Part shown: positions 19,326 through 30,378 of the stretch, one piece after another | Position numbering within the stretch: the first letter of the stretch is position 1 | Layout of the letters: the number at the start of each line of letters is the position of its first letter | DNA from: Crithidia expoeki | Lineage: Eukaryota > Euglenozoa > Kinetoplastea > Trypanosomatida > Trypanosomatidae | Direction of reading: 5' to 3' | Length of the DNA stretch: 64,000 nt | NCBI GenBank assembly: GCA_900240875.1 | Contig: OESE01000219.1 | Span: 742,001 to 806,000, forward strand | Notes under the pieces: model-generated | Told to the model about the DNA's origin: nothing | What the model saw: the letters and a program-made list of their open reading frames with translations, nothing else | Databases searched by the model: none | Program-made: the position numbers and the translations under genes

Positions 19326-21161
19326 TTACGCTCTTGTGACCCTTAAAACAAAACGAGAAAAAAAAGAGAGAAAAAAAAGCTGCCTACATGAGTTTTTATC
19401 CCTTTTCGTCGTGATCTACTGAGTGAGAGGGGGGGGGGGAAGGGGGAGGACTTACACGGATTTTGTTTCACTTGCTCATCCAACAACGGCAAAGAACCCC
19501 CTAACTTAAAAAGCCTTCAAATCCGATAAAAACGCACCGTTTCATCATTATTATTACTGATATCACTGTTTTTGTTCATTAAAACCTAGCTAACTCTATT
19601 TCGTCGCGCAGCATGCACAAAAATGCTCGACGAAAAGGGCAGTCAGTTGGTATTCGAAAGAACGCGATTTATTGATGACAGAAAAAAAAAAAAGCGATCC
19701 CTTTATCAGCGAAACTGAGGAGCCCCAGCAGAGGAAAGAAAAAGATCAGCAGTTAAAAAAAGCGTAGAAGCTATCTGTAAGTCCTGCTCATAAGTCCAAG
19801 TCTTGGAGCGCGGCGCAGGTCTAAACAGTCAGCCCACGAGAGCAGAGTCGTAAGATGGCGAGACTGAAACGAAAACTAAATGTGCTAATAAACAAGTAAA
19901 ATGAAAAGGAGTGCTTTGTACTCAAAAGAACTTTTCCATTTAAAGCTGCTACAGGGGAAAGCAGTTGAGAGCATTTTATGTCAAATGAGAAACGCCGGCA
20001 GCTCTCGGCAACGTGCCAGGAAACAGTAAAAGAAGAGGGAGAACAATAGAGGCAGAGAGAGAGAGAAAAACAGAAAAAAGAGCAGTTCTTACCGAAAGAC
20101 TGTCCAACGAGCAACTCTCGGGTCCTAAATATATAAACAAAACCGAAGCTAGAAGTCTGTTCGCAGCACATAGAACCCTTCAAAGAAAGCGCCGCAGTTG
20201 TTTTTTAATAGCGCGCGCTTCGATTGATGTGTCTCAGCAGTAATTAAAAGCCATTTTGGTGAAAAAGGCTCTCAATTGGTAAAAGCAAAATTGTAATACA
20301 GCTGGTGGCAAAGAAGGAAGTGCCGCATCGAGGGTGCCAACCTTCTTCTGAAAGTCTATTACTGTTATTAGATTAACCGCAAAAAAGAAAAAAAACGCTT
20401 TTCTGTCTAAATGACTTCGAGAGCTGTGTTCTGGGTGCTTTCTGTTTATCACTGCTGGAGGTATAGGTATTGTTAATACCCTTGTGTTCACTTCCGTTAG
20501 GGTCTGAATCGGGGATGAGGAAAACCAATGCAGTTCATCGTGTTGTGCATACTCGATTCATCCTTCCTGAGAGCCTTCCCCGAAGAAAAATCCAGGAAAC
20601 ACAGCAGAAAGGCTTTTTTAACCGAGAAAAGCACCGAATTAGAGGGAGAAAACGGGAAAGCAGAGCTCAGGAAAAGAGGGAAATGCCTACTGTGACGGAG
20701 TCAACAACAACAACAAAAAGAAAATACTCAAACTAAATACAAAGAATCATTTACAATTGACAACGCACAACCACTTAAAACGATCAGTATCGCACGTAAG
20801 TGTGTTTGAAAAACAGGGAATAAAACTGAACGACAAAAGAGGTAAACAGAAGATTTAAAAGCAAATGGTAAAGGTAAAAACCGAGAAATAAATTGAGAGA
20901 ATGTTAACCGTCAGTATTACGGAGTCGGAAAACCCAGTCTGAAAGAAAAGAACCGGGGGGGGGGAGGTAGAAAAGACTGCTACGCTACAAGTCAGAAGCA
21001 AACAAAGAATTCAAAAAAACCACGGGAGCAAGCAAAACAACTTGAGACAGACAATGAAATAAACCGAACAGAAATAAAAGGATCGATTGCCGAAGTTCTC
21101 AGCAAGTAGGTGCGTGACCTTTTCTCTATCGCATGTGCATGGCAAAGAAAAAGTCACCGCG
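19326..21161. other. Intergenic downstream of the Ser/Thr-rich gene
   Basis: About 1.8 kb of AT-rich DNA with a G11 run (19429-19439), a G10 run (20955-20964), many A tracts and a pyrimidine-rich coding strand. Open frames here come from the stop-poor pyrimidine composition. No further gene is supported. Confidence 0.5.
19342..19379 (-). promoter_or_regulatory. Strong trans-splice acceptor-like site
   Basis: The coding strand shows a C/T tract of over 30 bases (with T8 and two shorter T runs) followed by AG at 19342-19343. It is one of the cleanest acceptor signals in the window and lies over 1 kb from the next large gene, supporting a separate small gene at 19179-19325. Confidence 0.55.
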
Positions 21162-23821
21162 CTACTGCTGTTTCCTGGGGCTTTCGACTTGCAAGCGTGA
21201 TGCCTCCCCCTTCTGCCGCCGCAGGAGCGATTTGAAGAAAAGGCTGTTTTCCTCCAACGCCTTCTTGGCCAGCTGCCGGCGGTGCGGTACCCCAGCGTCA
21301 ATGATGGCACGTTTTGCCCCGCTGCCCTCCTTTGAGTTGTTTCCATCAGTGACGGGAGCAGCATCCGCAACATTCGCGCTGTTGCTACTCGCGTTGTTTG
21401 AACTTAACGACTCTCGCCACCTTGCTCTCACCCGCGCATCGGACAGCAAGGACGGCAGTGGTGTCGCCGACGTCCGCGGCGCGTCGACAGCGTTGGCGGG
21501 CACGTCGGCTTGCCCCGACACGAGCTGCTGCCGCTTCACCGGTGACGACGGCTCCGCGGCGCTGCAGCTCCTCTCCCAGTGGTGCGTGACGCAAATGCTC
21601 GGAGGGCGGAAGGCGACATGTAGGGGGCAACAAAGAACGCTGTCCCCCGACGCCGACGGCGTAGAGTTGTTGGTGACGGTGCTGCTCGAGGTGAGGTGCA
21701 GACCACTGGCACCGCTACCGCTGGCCCGTGCGCTGGTCGGTGACAGCTTCTCCCCCTCCCACTAGGGTGGCAGCTGGTGCTGGTGGTGGTGGAAACAGTG
21801 GCCACTACCGAAGGCAACGGCGGCGTCTCCGTGCCTGTGGTGGATGGAAACTCTTTCAAGGGTAACAGTGGAGGGGTCTGCGCACAAGTCGTTTGCCCAG
21901 CACCATCCTGGGGTGAGGAAGCAGAGAGACTTGTGGTGATGGTGGCAAAGGTTGTCACGGGAAAGCTGCAGAGGCACACCGCCGTTGGCGTGCTCAGTGG
22001 CGTCATCGGGTCGCACTCGTACGTCTCGTACGGCATCCAGTGCACCAGTGTGGGCAAGCGGTCGCGACGTCGGATCGAGCTGCGCAGCTCGGCCTCCCCA
22101 TCGGTTTCGTCCAGTCCGTCATGGCCGGTATTGAAAGACGAAGACCGTACGTTGCCGCCTGAGCTACCGGAAGTAGGCAGGCCACCGTTACCACTTCCAC
22201 CGCCGACCCTACCGTTGGTCGTCACCAACATCTCTGTTTCTGCATTGATGTTGCACATGCCAGCACTACTAACATTGTTTGTGTTACTGTTGTTGTTGTC
22301 GCTGTTGTTGATCGCAGCAGCCGACGCAGCAGCGGCGTTCGCGGCTTGGATTGCCTCTGAGCGAAACCATGTGTAGCTTGTCCGCTTTGCATCCCGGGCA
22401 CGTTGCAGCTGCTGAATCGCCTGCACAAATTTGACCGTCTCGGTGTAAAAAGGGACTTCCACGCTTCCGTTTGAAGGCCCTTCTACCGACGCGGCAGCAG
22501 GCCCTTCAATCGACGAGGTTAGTGGTGGCGTGAGAGATGGCAATTTCGGAAAGACGGCGTGCGGCGGCTGTAGCTCTGCTGGTGATAAATTCGAACTCCA
22601 CGTCGAAACAGGGTCGCTCAAAGGCGAAGCGCGATGGAGGGAAGGCGCGGCCAGTCTATTCACGTCACCGGAGCTGCTCAAATCAGGGCCCCGCTGGAAC
22701 TTCTGCAAACGGTGCCCGATACGCCGGATCTCCGCGGAGGTGGCCGCGGCGTTGGACGTAAGAGTGCGCGAGTCGAAGCTCATGTCCAGCAGGAAGCTCG
22801 AGCACGACGGTGCGACGCTTGTCAATGCAGAGGCGGGAATGCTTGCTGCTGCTGCTGAAGTGGAAAATGAAGGTTTTACCGACGTGCTTGCCGAGAACGG
22901 CCGCGGCGGCCCCTTCGGGGTACGGGATGCTGCGGTGAAAGTTGCAGGATCGACTCTCGTTAGAGGCACCAGTGGAGACGAAAGGGGGGAAGAGGGGGAC
23001 GGTTGCAACATCCCCTCACCACTATTCCCTGTGCCTCCCAGATCCCCAGAAACGAGTACCGGGTCCATTTTCAACTTTGCAGCGTCTACCGGGGCCAGCG
23101 ATGGCGGCGGTACGGTGACAGAAGCAACAGTAGCGGCAGGAGGTGTCGGTGTGCCATGAATGCTGATCACCACAGTCTCCAGCGTCTGCGGCTGGGCAGG
23201 CAGCAAGGGCGGCTCACGCAGGCTGCTCTCGGCCGAGCATAGGGAAAAGGCACTGCAGGAGCTATTGAGTGAAGAATGCGAGTTAGCCACACCCGTTTGC
23301 GAAGCCGTCAGCGCTCCTGGTGCCTTGGTAGACGTGGTCGCGGCGCTGTGCATCGTGGACGACGCAACGTCGCGTAATGAGTTAAAAACTGGCGTTGAGG
23401 TACTGGCAGAGTTCATTGTCGCTGTCGCTGTCGTTGCTACTGTCGTCGTTGCTGTTGTGTTAGACAGGTGTGTGGGCCGGCGCAAATAAGTCCGTCCCGG
23501 CTGCTGGCTTGCGGTGGATTCGTCGCTAACGCGGCCGCAGCTGCCGGGGCTGTGCGGTGCCAAGAGGTGAATCCGTGCAGAGCACATGTCATTGAATGCA
23601 CCGGAATCAGGGGGTGGTGCTGACTTGGTGGGCGCCGACCATCTGTGACGCTGCTGCTGTTGGTTGTGCGCTGGGTCAGTGCTCACCTCGAACGACATTG
23701 GCAGCGCTTGTGAGCTGAGGGGGGCGGACAATACAACATCTTCGCAGTTCTGCGGTAGAAAGCGGGTGGGGTTGCCGGCACCCACATCCACAGGAGCGGA
23801 CTTCCGAACAGCGGCTCCCAT
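21162..23821 (-). CDS. Ser/Thr-rich hypothetical protein, interrupted by an apparent -1 frameshift
   Basis: From the ATG at 23821 a frame runs to 21536, but its last 70 residues or so become Arg/His-rich and unlike the rest. A second minus-strand frame, open from just after a stop at 21762-21764, continues in the same Ser/Thr-rich style (around SASGDSVLCCPLHVAFRPPS) and ends at 21162 with KALEENSLFFKSLLRRQKGE. The switch point is at a G5 run of the coding strand (21752-21756); one missing G would explain it. The joined product would be about 885 residues, mostly disordered Ser/Thr/Pro/Ala, with short helical stretches near VKFVQAIQQLQRARDAKR and at the C-terminus. No known domain is seen. Disorder suggests a regulatory or scaffold protein, but function is unknown. 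Confidence 0.7.
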
Positions 23822-25632
23822 TAAAAAAGAACGGACGAAGGGAAACCCCGAAAGCTAAGGAAAATACTTGAAGGAAGATAAAAGAGATATGTGTGTGTAC
23901 TCTATGGCTCAGGGAAACATGTAGCCTATAAAAGAACAAAGACGTTTGTTTTGCTGGAATGAGAGGTGTGTAGCCCCAGGGAAAAGGCAACAACAAAAGT
24001 GGAAATCAGCGAAACGAAAGAAAACTCCCTGCACGAGCGTTTAATGCAACACACGGGAAGCACACCCACTCTTAATTAAAAAAAAAGTATATATAGATAT
24101 ATACGTATATAAATTCGCTCAGGTGTTTCAGTCCTTCTTTTCGGTTCGCCAACGTCTATACCGGTATGCAATTGTGAGATAACACACGCTTCTACCTTCG
24201 TTGACCACCTTTTCTTCTTTTTGATAAACTCAATACGCTTGCTCGACACTGCTGCCCCCCCCTATTTTAATACGTACCAAGGCGTTGAAGCGAAAAAGAA
24301 AAAAAAGAGGGGAACGCCTTGGAGAGCAAACAACAGAAGAAACTTCGCGGAAGAGTACCCCACCTGCCTCAATCGAAGAGCGTAGAAGTAAAAAAGAAAT
24401 AACTCCAGAAGCACCACAGTGGAATAGCGAGACAGACGTGCGGACAAAACAAAAGGATTAAATGCCAGGTAAGTAGCGTGAAAAGAAGAAAGCAAATTCA
24501 AAAGGGTTTGCCAACACCACGCCTCGACGCTTCAGTGTGCAGCTACAGCTGGCTGCCGTCGCGTTCAGATCCTTTGACTTTATTTGATATCCTTTTCTTT
24601 TTTTAAGCGAGCTTGCACAGTATACACGCAGAGAGTAAAGCAGGGCGCTTCTCACAGAACAGAGAACTTACAAGGCAAAAGAAGTGAATTCGTAGTTTTA
24701 ATACGAAGGTTGAGCCACACACTCACTCACCAAAAGAACTGGAGAACAGCATACGTGACAGTTGGCAAATCAATTTTTGAACCCCAAAATGAGGAATTAG
24801 AAAAGACAAAGAAACAAATCGAAAAAAAAAAAAGTAGGCAACTTCTAGTAAAGAAGGCAAAATGAAATCTGTATATACCTCTCCATTTGTAAGAAGATGT
24901 AAAGTGCGGTCGTGGCAAAACTGCAACAGAAAAACGCTTCCACGTAGAGCGTTAACTGTTGCTGCCTCCTTTTCTTCTTTTTACAAGAGCTGAGTGTGGT
25001 CTTGGCTCGGCTTTGAAGGTAAGGAGCTTAGAAGGGTAGTCTTGATGGTTTCAAACAAAAAAAAATGAAATTGAGGAGTGAAAAGTGAGCGTGGGTTCAA
25101 GCCGCAGCTTAGTCACCTTTTCGCGATATGCCGTCCAACGACAACAACAACAACAAAAATGTAAATGAAAAGAGGAAAAGAAGCAAAACGTCTCGTTAGT
25201 GAGGAAGCAACGATTTGAGAGCAGTGTGGTTGCTGGTGTAAAATACCGTGGAAAGAAAAACTCGAAGAAGAAAGACGACGACCAGCGCAAACGTAGAGTT
25301 GGTCTCGAGTTCGAACAGCTCTCCTTCCTTAAGACAATTATGAGTGTTTTTTTGTGTGTGACTGCTGCGACACTGCACACACACAAAAAAAAAAGTCAAG
25401 CGGTTTCTTTCTGCAGTCACTTGGGGAAGGGAAAATGTCCCAGCCGCTTGCCCTTCGGAGGATGTACTCGTCTGATATTTGAGAGATGCATTCGAGTACT
25501 ACCACTGAACACCTTAGAGATCTCAGTTCAGACTGAAATCGAGTGTACCTGTATGGGAGAAGGGGAACAAAGGAGAAGGATGGCAACAACAACAACAAGA
25601 TAATTGCTGAAAGAAGAGCCACTCGCAAGCTC
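23822..25632. other. Intergenic upstream of the Ser/Thr-rich gene
   Basis: About 1.8 kb, AT-rich, with many pyrimidine tracts on the coding strand (near 24290, 24790-24840, 25155-25190, 25245-25280 and 25554-25580). Only very short ATG frames follow them, such as a 24-codon frame starting near 25482. A short ATATAT-rich stretch lies near 24089-24111. Confidence 0.5.
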
Positions 25633-25839
25633 CTACTCGATAGAGCGTGGTACACTGCTTCTTAATCGACATTGCACCAGTTGGAGGGGAGGCGTTTTTG
25701 GTGGCATACAGGCACCTCTCCTTAGTCGCTTCAGCTGCTGCTTTCGACGGACAATAAATCCGTTTTTCCGAGCTGCAGAAAAGTACTCGTTGCACGCCTC
25801 TGTTTTTGCTCCCTCAAAATGAAGAAGATTACTGTGCAT
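25633..25839 (-). CDS. Candidate small basic protein, 68 residues
   Basis: An ATG at 25839 opens 68 codons ending in TAG. The product (start MHSNLLHFEGAKTEACNEYF, then KNGFIVRRKQQLKRLRRG) has a balanced, protein-like composition with a strongly basic middle, and the DNA is more GC-rich than its surroundings. The upstream pyrimidine tract is weak (about 25855-25890), so trans-splicing support is only moderate. No family is recognised. It lies in the 2.4-kb spacer between the importin-like and Ser/Thr-rich genes. It may be a chance frame. Confidence 0.3.
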   Translation of the reverse strand: MHSNLLHFEGAKTEACNEYFSAARKNGFIVRRKQQLKRLRRGACMPPKTPPLQLVQCRLRSSVPRSIE

Positions 25840-26194
25840 CTTTCCTTCCTAATTGTTATCTCCAACAGCGTTGTTCGGCAAGACAACACATAGATAGATA
25901 TAAGTCATCGTTTTCTCTGTCTCTTTAAGTTAATTCATTGTCAGTTCTTAGGCAGATCGGTTAAGCTTATAAATGTACACGTTCACTCGCATCCGTTACT
26001 GTACAGCACACCATTATTCGTGCGAAACCGCCAACCGCAAATGGCATTCGCTGTCGAGAATAAAATAAAAGGCAAGGCGCACCTTGAAAGATGCTCGGAT
26101 CGAGGTGACCCAGTGCGTCGTCGGTACCGCGTACTTTCTGCGAGTCGCTTTTGTCGTTCTTTTTCTTCTTGCCTCAATCACTTCCACCCCTAAC
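25840..26194. other. Intergenic: 3' UTR of the importin-like gene
   Basis: 355 bases of AT-rich DNA after the importin stop. A 64-codon open frame at 25983-26177 starts only from TTG. No gene supported. Confidence 0.45.
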
Positions 26195-29100
26195 TTACAC
26201 TCCCTGCACCGCCTCGGTACGCATGTGGAAGTCCTCCTTCATTGCCGCTTCCAGCGCTTTGCACAGCTCCCGGTAGCGGCCCGCCGTGTGCGAGGCGCGG
26301 GCAAAGTCGCTCTCCGGCCGCAGCACCACCTGTGCCTGAGACTGCAAAGACGGCGGCAGCTGTGGCATTGTGTGCGCCCAGCTCAAGAAGAACTCAACCT
26401 CATTGATGTCGTCGATCGGGCTCTCGTAGTCATCGCCCTCGTCGAGGTTAAGCACGGCCCGTGCCGCGGCCACGTCACCGGCCGCCTCACCGAGGTCCTC
26501 GTCCTCACCGGATAAGTCTTCGTAGGCCTCGACCGTGTCGTCGCCGCCGTCAACGCCGAGAACCGCTTCGTCATTCATCTCATAGTCTTCGATCTCGTCC
26601 TCGATGCCGAGGCGAATCTTCTCAAGGTTGGCCTCCGATATCGTGCACCGCGGGCCGTAAATCCCTTCATTTGTGAAGATGCAATACTGAATGATGCGGA
26701 TCAGCGGGGCTTGGTAGTGCGTGAGAAACGCTTCCCGCTGTGGCGGCGGCATCGTGACGAAGGGGCTTGCATCCGTCGCGCAGGACAGCAAGGAGGAAAG
26801 TCCGAGAATGGTCACCTTGCGTGTCAGCAGCGACAGGTACTCCAGCACCTCGCCGGCGTCGTCCTTCTTCATCTTTTTCTTTCGTCCCGAAGCGCCACCG
26901 CTGCTGCTGTTACGTTTGTGACCTGCTATGGTGGCAACACCGCTGCCGCTGCTGCCGCCGCCCTCCTCATCCTGCAAACAGCCACGCAGAAAGTACAGCA
27001 GCCCGTCAAAAAAACTAGGGTAGGCGTTCGCCTGCACAATCACACCAAACGTCACTGCTGCGTTGTAATAAAAGCAGTCCATCAGGGCCGCGACGACCCA
27101 GATCCGAATGCGCACGTCGCCGTTCTGGATGTCCGGGTTCAGCAGTGACTGCAGAAGAAGTCCAACAAACTTCGGAAGATAAGGGTCAAATAGACCCGGG
27201 TGCTCCGTGTTCGCCTTTGCTGTGTGCAGCATCGCCTCGATCAGCTGCGCAGGGGCCATCTGACACTCTGGCACACAAACCACACCGCCAATTAGCATCT
27301 TCTCACACATGATGTACGTTGCATTCATTAGCGCGGCGTTGCCCAGGAACTCCACCGGCGCACCGGAAACGAAGTTGTCTAGCACTTCTTCAATCGACAC
27401 GAAGAAGTCTACGCCTATGCCGGAATCCACGAGTTGGAAGATCAGCGGCAGCAGGTCCCAGCACTCTTGTGGGATCGGCTTGGAGAAGTACACGATGTGC
27501 AAGAAGATGGATAGCGTTTTCTCGGTCATGTCAAAATTGTCCGGTTGCTCGAGGACGCGCCGGACGAGGCGCAGCACGTCAGGCCGCATCGACACGAAAG
27601 CCGCAGTGTTTTCACCACAACTCGTCACGACGGTCAGGATGGCGTCCATCAGGGCGTCTGCGCTGAAAGCGGCCTGCTCGTACTGCGCGATGTCCACCGT
27701 GTCCTCACCCAACCCCCCGCTGCTGTTAGCTTCCTGCGCATCGAGGTCGTGCATCGTGGCGAGCAGGTGCTGGACCAACGTGTGTCCTAGCTTACCCATA
27801 ACGGGTGTCAGCTCTGGTGCAAAGTGCGTTGCGAGGTGGAGAATAACAGCCGGCACAAAGGTCGTCTGCACCTTGCTCAGGAAGCCCAGGCACTCCTCCA
27901 CGAGGGGAACGAGGATGGGACCCAGGTAGGTGCGAGCGCGCTTCAATTCAAGCAGCGTACACATCGAGTCAATCCCGGCTAGCCGCACCCGCACCTCACT
28001 GTCTTGAATTAGCCCACACATCATCTGTATAAATGAAGCAAAGTCGCTCTCGCTGGGCATGGGCACCTTGCTGTAGCGCTGGCACACTACCACGGCCTTG
28101 CAGCGAACGCCAACAGACGGAATAGAGGGCTGCAGACACGGTGCCACGTAGCGCATCAGTACCTGCGCCATCTGACCCTGCCAAATCTCCGGTACTTCTT
28201 TCAGAAACTTGCGCAGAATAGACAGCAGATGCAGGAAGCCGAAGAGACGCGCGTTGCCGGCAGCGGTGGTGACATCGGCAGACTCGAACCCGTTCGTCAG
28301 GACTCCCAGTAACGCCTGCAGCAGCGTTGTTGCGTTGTGAAACTTCTTCTTGGTACCGAGGAGAGCTAGAATTGCGTTGGACGCGGCCTGCCGGGTAGAC
28401 AGCTCCGCATTTCCAAACCCTTCCTCCATCATGTATTGTACGTAGTCGGCCAAGTCGCCGTCGTCGGCAAACACTTCCTCATCCTCCTCGTTAAAGCAGA
28501 GGTAGGGGAAGAGGAGTTGCTCCACAATCGCCATTGCATGCGGCCGCAACTGCTCCGTGTAAAGTATTTCATCCAGCGTGCAAAGCTTCAAGTAGCGAAT
28601 GGCGAACATCTCACTCTTCTGGTGTGTGTGGCGGTCTGCCGAAGCGACGCAGAACTGAAGCCACTGCCGCCAGGTGGCGAGAAAGGCGGCGCTGTAAGTT
28701 TTTAAGAAGTGCTTCGCGACGGGGGCGGGTTTCTTGCGACGTGTTGCGTCGTTTATGACGGAGTACGTCACCATTGCAATTCGCTTCATGCATTTCACGT
28801 ACTCGAGGTAGACCTTTCCACCGGCGGTATGTGCGGCCTCGTAGTGCTGCTGTGGAAACGCGAGCATCAGCTGAAAGAGTCCGTCGAGGGCATTACTGTT
28901 CATGTCTTTCGCATTCATCAGCTGCAGGCCCGTCTCCGCCACACATTCCGTTAGCTTGAACATGAAACGAAAGACGCGCATGTCGTTGTAAGCAGTGTAC
29001 TCGGGCACTTGCGCACCAACACGGTGCACACCTCCATCTTCAGTGGCATTGGCACAAGACCAGGTGTCTTGAACCGTTTGGCATAAGTGTAAAGGAGCTC

Positions 29101-29541
29101 CAGTGCCGCCAGGGACGCTTCCAGAGGCACGGTACTGAGGTCACGCTCGATAAACGGCATTAGGTCTCCGAGGTAGTTCCACTCGAAGCCGCTGATGAGG
29201 GTCATGATGCACGCCCGCAAAATGCGGCGGTGAGCCTCGGCAGCGGTGAACATACCTGTGAACAGAATCGCCTCCATGTCGGTCAGGAAGTTTGGTGTGT
29301 TGATGACGACATCATCACCGACGGTATGCAACAGCGCGTTTTTCACGTACAAAAGGGCGGAGAGGCTTTGTTCGGCCGGCACGGACACGTCGACGCCGGT
29401 GCGCAGCAGCACAAGGAGGCAGGCAGGGGCGGATGCGGGGTTCTGCACAACCGCCTCCAGCTCCGCCGTAGCTTGCGTGCGCTCCTCCTTGCTGCCGTGG
29501 TAGGCAAGGTGGAGCAGCTGCAGCACATTCGGCGGCGACAT
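26195..29541 (-). CDS. Importin-7/8-like (Nmd5/Sxm1-type) karyopherin, interrupted by an apparent -1 frameshift
   Basis: The N-terminal frame starts at the ATG at 29541 and ends out of frame at 28951. The main frame, open from upstream of 29029, ends with TAA at 26195. Together they give about 1115 residues, close to importin-7 (about 1040). Residues 1-110 (around LLHLAYHGSKEERTQATAEL and SALLYVKNALL) match the importin-beta N-terminal Ran-binding repeat. The body is helical and HEAT-like, and the C-terminus has the acidic stretch (LSGEDEDLGEAAGD) followed by the helical tail seen in importin-7/8. Such receptors carry ribosomal proteins, histones and other cargo into the nucleus. The switch lies near 29000-29030, consistent with one missing base. 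A clean acceptor is present at 29594-29606. Confidence 0.75.
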
Positions 29542-30378
29542 TTTTTTTTCCGGATAGGATCACACCAATCAGAAGCGGCGGTGGGAGGAATAACTGAGAG
29601 AGCGAAATGTATGCGGAGAGCCTCGGCAAATTAAACCGAAATGGAAGCCGCTACGCGATTTAATTGCTGACGATGTACTGAAGCAAAGCGTTTTGACATT
29701 ATGTAGATGAGTAATGGAACAGAGAAGCTAGTTGATTAGGGAAAGAACAAACATGGAGAGGTCAAAAATAATAATAATAATAATAAACAGTGTCCTCTTC
29801 ACGAAGGAGATAGTGAGAGGTGATACGGCTACGAAGGTAGACATCCACTAACAGAAACGATGCCTTCAATTTATTTTTGTAAATAGTAGTCGCAACCTAG
29901 TCATTTCTATTTCTTCTTGTGTTCTGGGGTTCGATAGTAACACACATGGTCGCGGGGGAAACGACTGCGTCAGAATCGAAAAAAAAAAGAGAATATTCAT
30001 AATGACAGTAATAGCGATTGACATCAACAGGGAAAATAAAATAAAAGAAGAACCTCACGAACAGAAAAAGAAGTAAGGCGTTCCACGAACGTAATATCGG
30101 TGCACAAGAGAATAACATAGAAAAAGAAGGTAGCAGTGCACGGTGAGCGCTCCAGAGCGCCACCGACAGCTAACGAGTTCCAAAAGAACAAAAGAAGATG
30201 GAAATTGAAGAAGGCTACAGAAAGAGAATAGGTGTCACCGTGAATTGCGAGGAATCCCGTAAATAAAAGCAACAATGAGAGTAAAGATGAGTAGAGAAGT
30301 TTACAATTACGAAAGACAACGTTAATCCGGTTTTACATTCAAAAAACAGATGGCACTTAAAGAGTCACGTTCACGTGC
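29542..30378. other. Intergenic between the 402-residue gene and the importin-like gene
   Basis: AT-rich, with an (ATA)n-like run near 29768-29786 and a second acceptor-like site (T10 tract, then AG near 29968) followed only by a 16-codon ATG frame. No gene supported. Confidence 0.5.
29594..29606 (-). promoter_or_regulatory. Probable trans-splice acceptor of the importin-like gene
   Basis: The coding strand has a short C/T tract ending in CTCTCTCAG, with AG at 29594-29595, about 52 bases before the ATG at 29541. Confidence 0.4.

Noticed and set aside
29923-29936. GGGGTTCGATAGT, recalling a tRNA B box
   Set aside because: The match to the B-box consensus breaks off and no A box or cloverleaf is visible around it.
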